From assembly GCF_020531905.1 (NCBI RefSeq), contig NZ_JAJAWG010000004.1, forward strand, positions 124,001 to 188,000: DNA of 64,000 nucleotides. Reading direction: 5' to 3'. This DNA comes from Deefgea salmonis. Its GTDB lineage: Bacteria > Pseudomonadota > Gammaproteobacteria > Burkholderiales > Chitinibacteraceae. A program made the position numbers and the translations under genes. Below the pieces are notes generated by a model. That model was not told the DNA's origin. It saw only the letters and a program-made list of their open reading frames with translations, and made no database searches. Shown piece by piece: positions 29,611-38,907 of the stretch. Positions within the stretch are counted from its first letter, which is position 1; every line of letters begins with the position of its first letter.

Positions 29611-30675
29611 GTGGCTGCACCAACACCCTATAAAAAGAAACCCAATCTCTACCACAAGAAAGCTGTGCAGCAACCCGTCTCGTTTTGGGGACGTTTGTTG
29701 GGTTTATTGATCTTTGTTTTTTTTACCGTGCTGACTGCCGGTGGCGCGTGGTTTTATAGTTGGACTCAATCTGAGCAGCCCAATCCACCGTCGCATTCGG
29801 TCTTGATTGAGCGCGGTGGCGTGAATGCGGTTGCGGCGCAATTGGTGCAGCAAGGGGCTATCGATTCAGCGCCGTTGTTTATTTTGCTGGCGCGTATTTC
29901 AGGGCAAGACGCCAGTATTAAAGCCGGTAGCTACGCGCTTAAAGCACCGATGTCGCCTTGGCAAATCCTTAAAAAATTAGCCAAAGGTGAGGTGGATTTA
30001 CAGATGTTTAGCATGATTGAGGGCTGGAATTGGCGTGATCTACGGCGCGCACTCAATGCCCATCCATCGTTAAAACACGATACCGCCGCCATGAGCGATA
30101 GCGAAATTTTGGCCGCACTCGGCATTAGCGCCACCTCGCCAGAGGGCTTATTTTTCCCTGATAGTTATCATATCGATCAAGGCAGTTCAGACCTCAAATT
30201 ACTGGCGCGCGCACATCGCCTAATGCAAGAAAAACTCGATGCTGCATGGGCTAATCGTCAGGCTGATTTGCCTTTGAAGTCAGCGTATGACGCGCTGATT
30301 TTGGCGTCCATCGTTGAGAAAGAAACCGGAAAAGCTACCGATCGACCGATGGTGTCGGGCGTATTTGTCAATCGCTTACGCAAGGGCATGCGTTTACAGA
30401 CCGATCCAACGGTGATTTATGGCGTTGGCGAAGCCTTTAAAGGCGATATCACCAAGGCGCATTTGCGCATGGACACCGCTTACAACACCTATACCCGCGC
30501 CGGTTTGCCACCGACCCCGATTGCCATGGTTGGAGAAGCGGCACTGATCGCCGCAACGCAACCGAGTCAGACCAAAGCATTTTATTTTGTCGCTAAAGGC
30601 GATGGCTATTCGGCGTTTTCTGAGTCCTTGGAGCAGCACAATGCGGCAGTACGGAAGTATTTGTCGAATCGATGA
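29611..30675 (+). CDS. mltG: Endolytic murein transglycosylase MltG
   Basis: Inner-membrane lytic transglycosylase (YceG fold) that cuts nascent glycan strands. A basic N terminus is followed by one membrane segment (about residues 28-48, LLGLLIFVFFTVLTAGGAWF), a LysM-like stretch and the catalytic domain with the key glutamate in LASIVEKETGKATDRPMV, then GMRLQTDPTVIYGVG and YNTYTRAGLPPTPI. 354 aa. The start is GTG with AAGG 9 bases before. Just downstream of the stop is a heptanucleotide repeat array. Confidence 0.94.
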   Translation: MAAPTPYKKKPNLYHKKAVQQPVSFWGRLLGLLIFVFFTVLTAGGAWFYSWTQSEQPNPPSHSVLIERGGVNAVAAQLVQQGAIDSAPLFILLARISGQDASIKAGSYALKAPMSPWQILKKLAKGEVDLQMFSMIEGWNWRDLRRALNAHPSLKHDTAAMSDSEILAALGISATSPEGLFFPDSYHIDQGSSDLKLLARAHRLMQEKLDAAWANRQADLPLKSAYDALILASIVEKETGKATDRPMVSGVFVNRLRKGMRLQTDPTVIYGVGEAFKGDITKAHLRMDTAYNTYTRAGLPPTPIAMVGEAALIAATQPSQTKAFYFVAKGDGYSAFSESLEQHNAAVRKYLSNR

Positions 30676-30680
30676 GGGGG

Positions 30681-30708
30681 TAGGGAGTAGGGAGTAGGGA
30701 GTAGGGAG
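30681..30708. repeat. Heptanucleotide tandem repeat, TAGGGAG x4
   Basis: Four perfect copies of TAGGGAG start 6 bases after the mltG stop. Confidence 0.9.
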
Positions 30709-30776
30709 CATTTGTTGTATTTTTATATAGGCCTTAATTTATAAGGCTGGTATTGATATACCCAGTAGTAGACTTT

Positions 30777-30811
30777 CCCAACTCCCAACTCCCAACTCCC
30801 AACTCCCAACT
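30777..30811. repeat. Heptanucleotide tandem repeat, CCCAACT x5
   Basis: Five perfect copies of CCCAACT end 20 bases before the EamA gene start, close to its Shine-Dalgarno. Copy-number change by slippage could alter the leader of that gene. Confidence 0.9.
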
Positions 30812-30831
30812 CCCCAGTCATAAGGAAGTTT

Positions 30832-31722
30832 ATGAAACCGGTATTAAAAGGCCATTTAATGGTGTTGTTTTGTGTTTTGGTCTGGGGTGTCACTTTTGTT
30901 TCAACCAAAATCTTATTAGACTTTCGCAGCCCAGTCGAAATTGCTCTTGATCGCTTTGTATTGGCCTACGCCTTATTGTTTTTAATGCATCCAGTGCTTA
31001 AAAAACCGCAATGGCGCGAAGAATTGTATTTCTGTGGATTGGGTTTATTTGGCGTGACGCTGTATTTTTTAACCGAAAATATCGCGCTGCAATATACCCA
31101 AGCATCTAGCGTGGGTTTATTAGTCTCATCCGCGCCATTACTCACCGCATTTTTTGCGCATTTCACTACCCACGACGAAAAACTCAGTCTGCGCTTAATT
31201 GTTGGCTCTTTGATTGCATTAGCTGGCGTGGCCTTGGTGATGTTTAATGGCAGCGTGATTTTAAAACTCAATCCGCTGGGCGATATTTTGGCTTTATCTG
31301 CGGGCGCAGCGTGGGCGATTTATTGCTTATTACTCAAGCGGGCAGGGCAGCGTTATGGTTATTTATTTTTAACGCGGCAAGTGTTTTTTTACGGCATCGT
31401 CACCTTATTACCCGCCGCGTGGATCATGGGTTACCGTGTTGATTTGGCTTTGTGGCTCAATCCATTACAAGGCGGCAATATGCTGTTTTTAGGCGTCATT
31501 GCCTCGGCGCTGTGCTTTGTGGCGTGGAATAAAGCACTCGGCATTATCGGCGCGGTGAAAGCCAGTAATTACATTTATTTAATCCCGATGGTCACTATGC
31601 TCACGGCGATTGTGATTTTGGGCGAGCGCATCACCGCCGTTGGCGCCGCCGGTGCAGCCATGATTTTACTTGGGGTATATTACGCTGAGCATGGATTTAA
31701 ATGGCCTGCAGCTAAATACTAG
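30832..31722 (+). CDS. EamA/DMT-family transporter
   Basis: 296-aa integral inner-membrane protein with about ten hydrophobic segments in two EamA repeats (first half about 5-140, second about 150-290). Typical stretches are LVWGVTFVSTKILLDF, SSVGLLVSSAPLLTAFFA, GALSAGAAWAIYCLL-like LALSAGAAWAIYCLLLKR, and LIPMVTMLTAIVILGERIT. The family exports amino acids, metabolites or drugs; the substrate cannot be read from the sequence. AAGGA precedes the ATG. It stands alone between repeats. Confidence 0.88.
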   Translation: MKPVLKGHLMVLFCVLVWGVTFVSTKILLDFRSPVEIALDRFVLAYALLFLMHPVLKKPQWREELYFCGLGLFGVTLYFLTENIALQYTQASSVGLLVSSAPLLTAFFAHFTTHDEKLSLRLIVGSLIALAGVALVMFNGSVILKLNPLGDILALSAGAAWAIYCLLLKRAGQRYGYLFLTRQVFFYGIVTLLPAAWIMGYRVDLALWLNPLQGGNMLFLGVIASALCFVAWNKALGIIGAVKASNYIYLIPMVTMLTAIVILGERITAVGAAGAAMILLGVYYAEHGFKWPAAKY

Positions 31723-32027
31723 CTAGCAAATGGCAGTGTTTGGATTTGGTGTTGATATTAAATTGCACGCGTTTAAACCGATCGACTGCAGCCCCTTCCC
31801 CCTTGATGGGGGAAGGCTGGGATGGGGGTGTTGAGCTTAAAATGTACTTCGTTGTATCACCCTCACCCTAGCCCTCTCCCATCAAGGGAGAGGGAATGCC
31901 GCGATGCGCTAAGCACAATTAACATCAAATATACACATGGCCTAGAAAATAGCGCTGTTGAATGCGGGCTTAATCTACCCTTGCGACGCCATTTTTTTGC
32001 CGCCAATACATCTATAGGTCGGTTTAT
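31723..32027. other. EamA-cobU gap filled by dispersed repeats
   Basis: About 305 bases with no supported gene. Two copies of the GC-rich hairpin repeat take up 31791-31894; a small ORF over them (31822-32037) is an artefact of the repeat. No cobalamin riboswitch pattern was seen ahead of cobU. Confidence 0.6.
31791..31894. repeat. Second pair of GC-rich dispersed repeats
   Basis: Copy C (31791-31830) has core CCTTCCCCC-TTGAT-GGGGGAAGG and tail GGGATGGGGGTG. Copy D (31858-31894), in the opposite orientation, has CACCCTCACCC then CCCTCTCCC-ATCAA-GGGAGAGGG. They are the same family as 24438-24631. Confidence 0.75.
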
Positions 32028-32543
32028 ATGCAATTGATTTTAATTAGTGGTGGGCAAAAAAGCGGCAAAAGCCGCTATGCAGAGCAGCGTGCTTTGGCGC
32101 TCTCTACGCAGCCCGCCTATTTGGCCACCTCGCGCGTTTGGGATGATGACTTTGCCCAGCGCATTGCTCGGCATCAAGCGCAGCGTGATTCGCGTTGGGT
32201 GAATTTAGAGCAAGAGGTTGATCTGGCAGCGCATGGTTTTAGCGGCGCGGTGATGGTGCTCGATTGCATTACTTTGTGGCTGACCAATCTGTATACCGAT
32301 TGTGGCTACGATCGCGACGCGACGCTGCTTGAAGCCCAAACCCGCTGGGCCGCTTTTACCGCTTGCACGCCGCAAATCGTGATTGCCGTTGGTAATGAAA
32401 TCGGTTGGAGCTTGCACGCCGAAACGCAGATGGGCCGGCATTTTGTGGATTTACACGGCAGCTTTATGCAGCAAGTGGCGGCTCAGGCGAGCGAAGTGGT
32501 GTTGATGGTGGCGGGGTTGCCTTTGCCAGTGAAAACGCCTTAA
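32028..32543 (+). CDS. cobU: Adenosylcobinamide kinase/adenosylcobinamide-phosphate guanylyltransferase
   Basis: Bifunctional nucleotide-loop assembly enzyme of cobalamin synthesis and salvage; phosphorylates adenosylcobinamide and adds GMP. Walker A is ISGGQKSGKSRYAE, the guanylylated His is in RIARHQAQRD, and LDCITLWLTNL and VGNEIGWSLHA are typical. 171 aa, normal length. No other cobalamin gene is in the window, so it is an isolated locus. Convergent with the EAL gene; a bidirectional terminator separates them. Confidence 0.93.
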   Translation: MQLILISGGQKSGKSRYAEQRALALSTQPAYLATSRVWDDDFAQRIARHQAQRDSRWVNLEQEVDLAAHGFSGAVMVLDCITLWLTNLYTDCGYDRDATLLEAQTRWAAFTACTPQIVIAVGNEIGWSLHAETQMGRHFVDLHGSFMQQVAAQASEVVLMVAGLPLPVKTP

Positions 32544-32602
32544 TCAAAGCAATTTAATCTGTGGTTCAAAAAAAGAGCTAGAAAGGGAGATTCATAGCAA
32601 AA

Positions 32603-32636
32603 AAAATCGCCCTCAACGTCAGTTGATGGCGATTTT
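32603..32636. terminator. Bidirectional terminator between cobU and the EAL gene
   Basis: AAAATCGCC/GGCGATTTT with inner CAAC/GTTG; T-rich on both strands. Confidence 0.75.
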
Positions 32637-32649
32637 ATGCTTTGTTCCG

Positions 32650-34248
32650 TTAATGAAAATAAGGAAATTTCGCCGAATTTTCAGTGTTAAATTGAAATAC
32701 GCTCAGCGCATCCATTGGTAAAGGTTTTGAGAAATAAAATCCCTGTAAATAATCAATCCCCAGTATCGCTAGATAATCAGCTTGATCTTTGTTTTCTACG
32801 CCTTCAGCAACGACATTTAAATTCAATTGCCGTGCCATATCGACCATATTGGCGACAATAATCTGATCTTTTTCTCGGCTTACAATGTGATCGATAAAGC
32901 TTTTATCGATTTTTAAATAATGAAATGGAAAACGACTTAAAGACGCCAGTGAGCTGTGGCCAATACCAAAATCATCAATTGCCACCATAATGCCGGCTTG
33001 CCCCATTTCTTGAATGATTTTATTCGCCAAATCGGGGTCGCTGACTAATCCTTCTTCGGTTAATTCAACCACCAATTGATAATCAAGATATTTTAATTTT
33101 GCATTGAGTGCAAAAATGGCATTAAGCATCGCCTGATCGTTTAATTGCTGTGCGGTAATATTAATTCCGACACGCGATTGTGCTGGGATTGGTTTTTTGC
33201 TTAAATCAGCTTCTACGCATTGAATTAAACTCAGCATAATTTGAGTGAGCAAACCTTGAGCTTCGGCTTGTTGTATAAATAAATCTGGATTTAATAAACC
33301 GTGCTGAGGATGTTGCCAACGCGCAAGAATCTCCACGCCTGCAATTGAATTTTGCTGACCAATGACAGGTTGGTAAAACGCTATAAATTGCTGCTGCTGA
33401 ATAGATTCGATGACTTGCTGACGAAAATGGTTGTTTTCTCCAAATCGCAACCAAATCCAGCGGCTACTCCACGCTAAAAACAAGATGGCGAGTAAAAAAG
33501 CCAAGGGTAAATTAGTTTCAATGTATTTTCTTAATTGAAAACTATTATGTTGGGCTGTTACTTTAACCGGCAGCTTATCTATTAAAATGGATGTACTATT
33601 ATTTTTTGCTGCGGTAAGTGGCATTAATATAAAATCATCGCCCTGATTAACGAGCTGTAAATGGCCCACTCTGAGCGTAATGGTTTTGACGCGTAATCCC
33701 ATGACCAGCTGCAATATGTCTTTGTAATATTGTGAGTCGAGTACGCCGATGAGTACCCGGCCATTGTCAAGCTTACGATAAATAACTAAAGCTTCTCGAT
33801 CTGAAATTAAACTATTTTCATGCCAAGCTATGCCGCTGGCCTGCGTGGCGCCATCGCTAATCAGTGTGTGTATGGGTGAATCTATTTTGCCGAGTGCATG
33901 GGCAGAAGAGCAAAAAATACGTTGTGTTTGGCTATCTGCAATATAAATTGCGCGAAAGTAGGGGGTAGCGGCACTGATTTTTTGTAAATCAGCATAGATA
34001 TCTTGGCAAGATTCGGTTGGGGCTAATGAAATTTGGTCGAGCACCGTATAGGCGTTGCGTAAAGATTGCTCAATCATTGCTGCGCCACGTTCGGTCAGCA
34101 ATTGAATTGATTGTCGCGATTGATAGCTTGCGACTTGCCAGACTAAGAGTGCAAGTAAAGCAATAAAACTTAAATTACATACTGCGATCAGTAAAACGCG
34201 AAATGCTTTGGCGCTCCCAAACATAGGCTTAACAAAAAATGAATTCAT
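32650..34248 (-). CDS. Membrane c-di-GMP phosphodiesterase, CSS-motif and EAL domains
   Basis: 532 aa. Two membrane segments (about residues 17-40 and 240-262) bracket a periplasmic CSS-motif domain (IFCSSAHALG, with another Cys in TESCQDIY). In known CSS-EAL proteins disulfide formation controls the cytosolic EAL domain. The EAL domain (about 275-525) keeps its metal and catalytic motifs: GVEILARWQHP, GINITAQQL, VELTEEGL, AIDDFGIGHSSL, LKIDKSFID and VAEGVE. An active phosphodiesterase hydrolysing c-di-GMP is expected. It lies on the same strand as hisC and the bacteriophytochrome but is not tightly linked to them. Confidence 0.88.
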   Translation of the reverse strand: MNSFFVKPMFGSAKAFRVLLIAVCNLSFIALLALLVWQVASYQSRQSIQLLTERGAAMIEQSLRNAYTVLDQISLAPTESCQDIYADLQKISAATPYFRAIYIADSQTQRIFCSSAHALGKIDSPIHTLISDGATQASGIAWHENSLISDREALVIYRKLDNGRVLIGVLDSQYYKDILQLVMGLRVKTITLRVGHLQLVNQGDDFILMPLTAAKNNSTSILIDKLPVKVTAQHNSFQLRKYIETNLPLAFLLAILFLAWSSRWIWLRFGENNHFRQQVIESIQQQQFIAFYQPVIGQQNSIAGVEILARWQHPQHGLLNPDLFIQQAEAQGLLTQIMLSLIQCVEADLSKKPIPAQSRVGINITAQQLNDQAMLNAIFALNAKLKYLDYQLVVELTEEGLVSDPDLANKIIQEMGQAGIMVAIDDFGIGHSSLASLSRFPFHYLKIDKSFIDHIVSREKDQIIVANMVDMARQLNLNVVAEGVENKDQADYLAILGIDYLQGFYFSKPLPMDALSVFQFNTENSAKFPYFH

Positions 34249-34382
34249 GGTGTTGGTTCGTTTGACCGATGAGGGATGAGGTTGTTCTGTCTGGTCTAAT
34301 AATTAGGGATTTCTAATATACAGTATTGGTGTAAGGTAGGTACGGCAAGAAAAGTAATAATTTTAATACCAAACGGACTAGA

Positions 34383-34413
34383 GCCAGTACAAGATTGATC
34401 TCAAACTTGCACT
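34383..34413 (-). other. Hairpin downstream of hisC
   Basis: GCCAGT and CAAG arms pair with CTTG and ACTGGC around a 12-base loop, ahead of the hisC stop on the minus strand. There is no T-run, so termination is uncertain. Confidence 0.35.
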
Positions 34414-34431
34414 GGCCTTATGTCATGCAAA

Positions 34432-35499
34432 TTATGTATTTAGAATAGCTTGCAAGGCAGTAATCAATGCTGCGCATTCAGCATCACTACCAATCGAAAT
34501 CCGTAAAAATTGCGCAATACGCGGTTGTTTAAAATGGCGAACCAAGATGGCGCGCTCGCGTAATGATTGTGCTAGTTTGGCCGCATCGTGGTGTGGGTGA
34601 CGCACGAAAACAAAATTAGCGTGCGATGGCAAAACTTCAAACCCCAATTCAATGAGGCTTTTAGTTAGGGTATCTCGTGTGGTGTTAATTGCAGTGCAGG
34701 TTTGATTGAAATACCCCGTATCTTCGATTGCCGCCACGGCACCTGCGAGTGCAACGCGATCGAGCGGATAAGAGTTAAAACTATTTTTAACCCGCTCCAA
34801 GCCCGCAATTAAATCGGCGTGGCCAACGGCAAAGCCGACGCGTAATCCCGCTAAAGAGCGAGATTTAGACAGCGTTTGCACCACCAGCAAATTGTCATAT
34901 TGATTCACCAGCGCAATTGCGCTGGTGCCGCCAAAGTCGATATACGCTTCGTCCACCACCACCACTTGATTGGGATGCGCTTTTAATAGCGCTTCGATTT
35001 GCGCCAGCGGCAGCAAAATACCGGTCGGCGCATTGGGATTAGGGAAAATCATCGCGCCACCGCCGCTGTAATCGTTGGTGTCGATTGCAAATGCATCGTT
35101 CAGCGGCACACAGCGATAGTCAATGCCATACAAGCCACAATACACCGGATAAAAGCTGTAGCTAATATCGGGAAACAGCAGCGGTGCAGCGTGTTTTAGC
35201 AGTGCTTGAAAGGTATGCGCCAGCACTTCATCCGAGCTATTGCCCACAAACACATTGGCTCGGGTAATGCCATCGGCGCGATGAAAATGCGCCACTGCGT
35301 CTTTAAGCGCATCGCCATTGGGGTCTGGATACAGCCGTAATAAATCGCTCACCGCGGCCTGCATCGCATCGATGGCTTTGGGTGACGGGCCATACGGGTT
35401 TTCATTGGTATTGAGTTTGATCAGATTGGTGATTTTAGGCTGCTCACCCGGCGTATACGGCGTAAGGGTGTGAACAATAGGGCTCCAAAAACGGCTCAT
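34432..35499 (-). CDS. hisC: Histidinol-phosphate aminotransferase
   Basis: PLP-dependent class I/II aminotransferase of histidine synthesis. 355 aa with [54 protein letters not shown] and the PLP lysine in [19 protein letters not shown]. Alone among signalling genes, with no other his gene in the window, as is common for extra or dispersed hisC copies. A role for related substrates cannot be excluded from sequence. Confidence 0.93.
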   Translation of the reverse strand: MSRFWSPIVHTLTPYTPGEQPKITNLIKLNTNENPYGPSPKAIDAMQAAVSDLLRLYPDPNGDALKDAVAHFHRADGITRANVFVGNSSDEVLAHTFQALLKHAAPLLFPDISYSFYPVYCGLYGIDYRCVPLNDAFAIDTNDYSGGGAMIFPNPNAPTGILLPLAQIEALLKAHPNQVVVVDEAYIDFGGTSAIALVNQYDNLLVVQTLSKSRSLAGLRVGFAVGHADLIAGLERVKNSFNSYPLDRVALAGAVAAIEDTGYFNQTCTAINTTRDTLTKSLIELGFEVLPSHANFVFVRHPHHDAAKLAQSLRERAILVRHFKQPRIAQFLRISIGSDAECAALITALQAILNT

Positions 35500-35622
35500 G
35501 GCGATGATCTTTTGACGTGGGCAAAAGTTGATTTTACCAAGAACAGGCTAAATCGGAATGCCAGTTTGTTGTGAATAAAAAAGTTTTTAATTCAAATCGC
35601 CCAACTGGTATTCAATTTGGCG

Positions 35623-38600
35623 TTATTTAGCGATGGCCTGCGTGTTGATCAGGTGTTCAAAATCAGTCATTTTCATCGCTTGACCAAATAAATAGCCTTG
35701 ATAAGTCAGGCATCCCATGCTTTCTAATAATTTTTGTTGCGCTTGGGTTTCTACCCCTTCGGCAATGACGGTTAAGCAAAGATTTTTGCCCAAGGCAATA
35801 ATGGTCGAGGCGATCGCGGCATCTTTGGGGTTACTTAATATATCTTGAATAAACGACTGATCAATTTTTAATTGTTCGAGTGGCAAGCGTTTTAAATAAG
35901 AGAGCGAAGAAAAACCAGTACCAAAATCATCGATTGAAAAAGTGACTTGTTGTTGGCGGATGGCATTCATTTTTTTTATCACGACTTCGGTGTTGTCTAA
36001 TAATAAGCTTTCGGTGATTTCAATTTTGAGTCGATTTGGATTGATTTTATATTCGGCGAGTAATTGCTCAATTTCATGCTCAAAACTCGGGAATCCAAAT
36101 TGCTTAGCACTGACATTCACCGAGAGGGTGAGATGCGCGAATAAAGGATCGACTGCCCAACGTGCCAGCTGTTGGCAGGCTTGTTCTAGCACCCAAAATC
36201 CCATCGGTAGGATTAATCCGGTTTCTTCAGCTAACGGAATAAAGGCGGCAGGCGAAATCAGGCCTTGTGTGGGGTGTTGCCAGCGAATTAAGATTTCGGC
36301 GCCAATGTATTGATTTAAATTATTTACTTGTGGCTGAAAGTAAAGAATAAATTGCTCTCGAACGACGGCATGACGTAATTCAGTTTCTAGTGTAATTCGA
36401 GTTAAAACGGCTTTTTGCATTTCAGGGTCAAAAAAGCGGTAGGTGTTTTTTCCGCCACTTTTCGCTTGATACATGGCGGTATCTGCGCGCTTGAGTATTT
36501 CTTCTGCGCTTAAGGTACAACCTTGAAATAAAGAAATGCCAATGCTTGGACTACAGCGATGTTGAATTACCGATTTAATTTCAACTTCAATTTCATTGGG
36601 TATTTGAATATGAAACTCATGAATAAATTGCTCTAAAATTTGCTTGGCAATCCACTCTATATCTTGCGCCGCATGCGATTCATTGGCGTTCAGTTCATCC
36701 AAAATAAGTACAAATTCATCGCCACCCAGTCGGGCTACCGTATCGCCTTTTCTCACGGTATGTATAAGCCGATTGCCGACTTCTTTGAGTAGCCAATCTC
36801 CGGCATCATGCCCATGGATATCATTCAGTGATTTGAAGTTATCCAGATCAATTAAGATGAGCGCTGCATGTTTGCCCGATCTGGCGCTGCCTAATCGGGT
36901 TTGGCCTAGCCGATCGAGCATGAGGCGACGATTGGCTAGCCCAGTCAGGGGGTCATAAAAAGCCAGTTTTTCAATTTCATGCTCTGCCGCACGTTTTTCG
37001 GTGACATCGATCGATACGCCCAGTAAATGAGTGGCATCGCCCTTTTTATTGGTGAGGGCAATTTTACGCGTAAATAAAGTTTTAATTTCGCCGTTGCGAG
37101 TGCAGATGTCTTCGGTGTTAATTTCAACAATGCAATTTTTGGCTAAAACTTGACGATCACTTTGAATAAAACGTTCTGCTTGTTCTTTTGGAAATAAATA
37201 AAAATCATTTTTGCCGATGATGTCGGCTTCTGGAATACCAAAAAATTCACAACCCGCAGGATTAAGTAGCTTAAAGCTTAAATTGTCAGCATTTTTTAAA
37301 GTAATTATTGCAGGGATGTGTTTAATAATGCTCGACATTATTTCTTGTGTTTGCTCTAATTTTTCGGTTACTTCATTTAATTCATGCTCGTTTTTTTCTA
37401 GCTTAAATATGTATTCAATTTGATTGAGTAAAGCGGAGCCAAAACGCTGCGCAATCATGATCTGGGCCGGCAGCCAAGCTTGTGCATGCCCTGGCCACAT
37501 CTGAATCCATTCAGAAAAAGAGGTTCTGGGGATGAGTCTGTGCGAGCCATCGGCAGCGTAAAAGTGAGTTTTATTCGGCTCGCCAGCCCATTGGATGTGA
37601 CGAGGATATTCGGCGCGAAACCACAGCACATAGCTGCCATTGCGTAATGGGAAAGGCCCTGCCAAAACCCCGGAAACCAGATGCTGATAGGCTTTGGCAG
37701 GTGAAAAGTGAAAGCTTAGATCATCACAGGCGAAGGCCTTGTCACCCTCTTGCGTATGCAGCCACTGAATTAATGCTTCGAGTTCCGCCGGCTCAGGTAC
37801 TTTGCCAAAGTGATGGCGTTTATTGTTTAAGGATAACACCACCCCGTCGGCAGTCATTAAATGTTGAATTTCTTCTAAAATCTGGTCGGGTATACCCTGT
37901 TGCGGCAACCATAAAAATTGCGATAACTTACCAAATAAAACAATGATTTGTTCATCTAGCGAAAATTGCTCCAGTACTTGATCGGTACTTAAATGTTCAG
38001 AAACTAGATTTCCGATTAATTCGCACCTGAGCAAAGCTTGCGCGCTTAATAATTTGGGTGTTCTATGGTGGCAAGTAATGAGACCCCATAAACGTTGATC
38101 TTGTAACAAAGAAATAGAAAGAGACGCTGCAACGCCCATGTTTTTTAAATATTGCAGATGTATTGGCGATAATGAACGTAATTGAATGTAGCTTAAATCC
38201 GGCGTTTTATCGGTATATAGGGGGGCGGATAAAATCGGAATTTGATCTGCATCGACGTTAGCGACATAACGAATGGTATTTTTAGTATAGAGCTGTCTGG
38301 CTTGCGCCGGTATATCGCTCGCTGGAAAGCGAGAGCCCAAATAGGAGGTCGAGGTATTGTGGCAATTTTCAGCAATGACTTCGCCATCCCAATTGCTATC
38401 AAAGCGATAGATCATCGTATGATCAAACCCGCTAATCTCTTGAATATATTGTGCTAATAAATTGAAGTATTCAGAATGATGGATGGTTCTGTCGATTGAT
38501 AATAGCTGTTTGATTTTATTTTCAATTTCAAACGGATTGTCTTTTTCAATTGTATTGGGTATTAATTCGATATATAAATTTTCGTCATGACTGGATACGT

Positions 38601-38907
38601 TGATATCAAATTGATATTTATTACTGATTGGGATGTTTTGGTAATATGCGGTTGATTTTTTTTCTTGAAGCAAATTCAATACTGGGCGTAACAAAGGAAT
38701 ATCGCTGATTTTTTTTCCAAGTAATTCATTCGGGGCTAATGCCAGAAAATGTTCGGTATTGCTGCTGATGTGGGCGATCTCATCGTTTAGATCTAAAACC
38801 AATAACACCCCATGATTTTGTATCGAGCCGATTAAATGAATCGGCTCAGTGGCGCAGTTGCGCAAGGCTTGCTCAAATTCTGGCGTATTCACTGTTTTAT
38901 TGGGCAT
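35623..38907 (-). CDS. bphP: Bacteriophytochrome with PAS, GGDEF and EAL output domains
   Basis: Red/far-red light receptor coupled to c-di-GMP turnover. PAS_2 comes first with the biliverdin cysteine at about residue 18 (RNCATEPIHLIGSIQNHG). GAF follows (SRFPASDIPAQARQLY, SPIHLQYLKNMGVAASLSIS, GLITCHHRTP), then PHY (about 320-500, PRTSFSEWIQMWPG), a PAS domain (about 535-650), GGDEF (RLGGDEFVLIL with inhibitory-site RKGD five residues before) and EAL (GAEILIRWQHP, DDFGTGFSSL, LKIDQSFI, IAEGVE). Both output sites look intact. The ATG at 38907 is chosen because it overlaps the end of the heme oxygenase gene by 11 bases, which also supports coupled translation. Confidence 0.93.
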   Translation of the reverse strand: MPNKTVNTPEFEQALRNCATEPIHLIGSIQNHGVLLVLDLNDEIAHISSNTEHFLALAPNELLGKKISDIPLLRPVLNLLQEKKSTAYYQNIPISNKYQFDINVSSHDENLYIELIPNTIEKDNPFEIENKIKQLLSIDRTIHHSEYFNLLAQYIQEISGFDHTMIYRFDSNWDGEVIAENCHNTSTSYLGSRFPASDIPAQARQLYTKNTIRYVANVDADQIPILSAPLYTDKTPDLSYIQLRSLSPIHLQYLKNMGVAASLSISLLQDQRLWGLITCHHRTPKLLSAQALLRCELIGNLVSEHLSTDQVLEQFSLDEQIIVLFGKLSQFLWLPQQGIPDQILEEIQHLMTADGVVLSLNNKRHHFGKVPEPAELEALIQWLHTQEGDKAFACDDLSFHFSPAKAYQHLVSGVLAGPFPLRNGSYVLWFRAEYPRHIQWAGEPNKTHFYAADGSHRLIPRTSFSEWIQMWPGHAQAWLPAQIMIAQRFGSALLNQIEYIFKLEKNEHELNEVTEKLEQTQEIMSSIIKHIPAIITLKNADNLSFKLLNPAGCEFFGIPEADIIGKNDFYLFPKEQAERFIQSDRQVLAKNCIVEINTEDICTRNGEIKTLFTRKIALTNKKGDATHLLGVSIDVTEKRAAEHEIEKLAFYDPLTGLANRRLMLDRLGQTRLGSARSGKHAALILIDLDNFKSLNDIHGHDAGDWLLKEVGNRLIHTVRKGDTVARLGGDEFVLILDELNANESHAAQDIEWIAKQILEQFIHEFHIQIPNEIEVEIKSVIQHRCSPSIGISLFQGCTLSAEEILKRADTAMYQAKSGGKNTYRFFDPEMQKAVLTRITLETELRHAVVREQFILYFQPQVNNLNQYIGAEILIRWQHPTQGLISPAAFIPLAEETGLILPMGFWVLEQACQQLARWAVDPLFAHLTLSVNVSAKQFGFPSFEHEIEQLLAEYKINPNRLKIEITESLLLDNTEVVIKKMNAIRQQQVTFSIDDFGTGFSSLSYLKRLPLEQLKIDQSFIQDILSNPKDAAIASTIIALGKNLCLTVIAEGVETQAQQKLLESMGCLTYQGYLFGQAMKMTDFEHLINTQAIAK

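Noticed and set aside
30681-30811. CRISPR array
   Set aside because: Seven-base tandem units without spacers; no cas genes in the window.
31895-32027. Cobalamin riboswitch ahead of cobU
   Set aside because: No B12-box or conserved fold pattern could be found in the short leader.
31822-32037. 71-codon frame before cobU
   Set aside because: Translates the GC-rich hairpin repeats; artefact.
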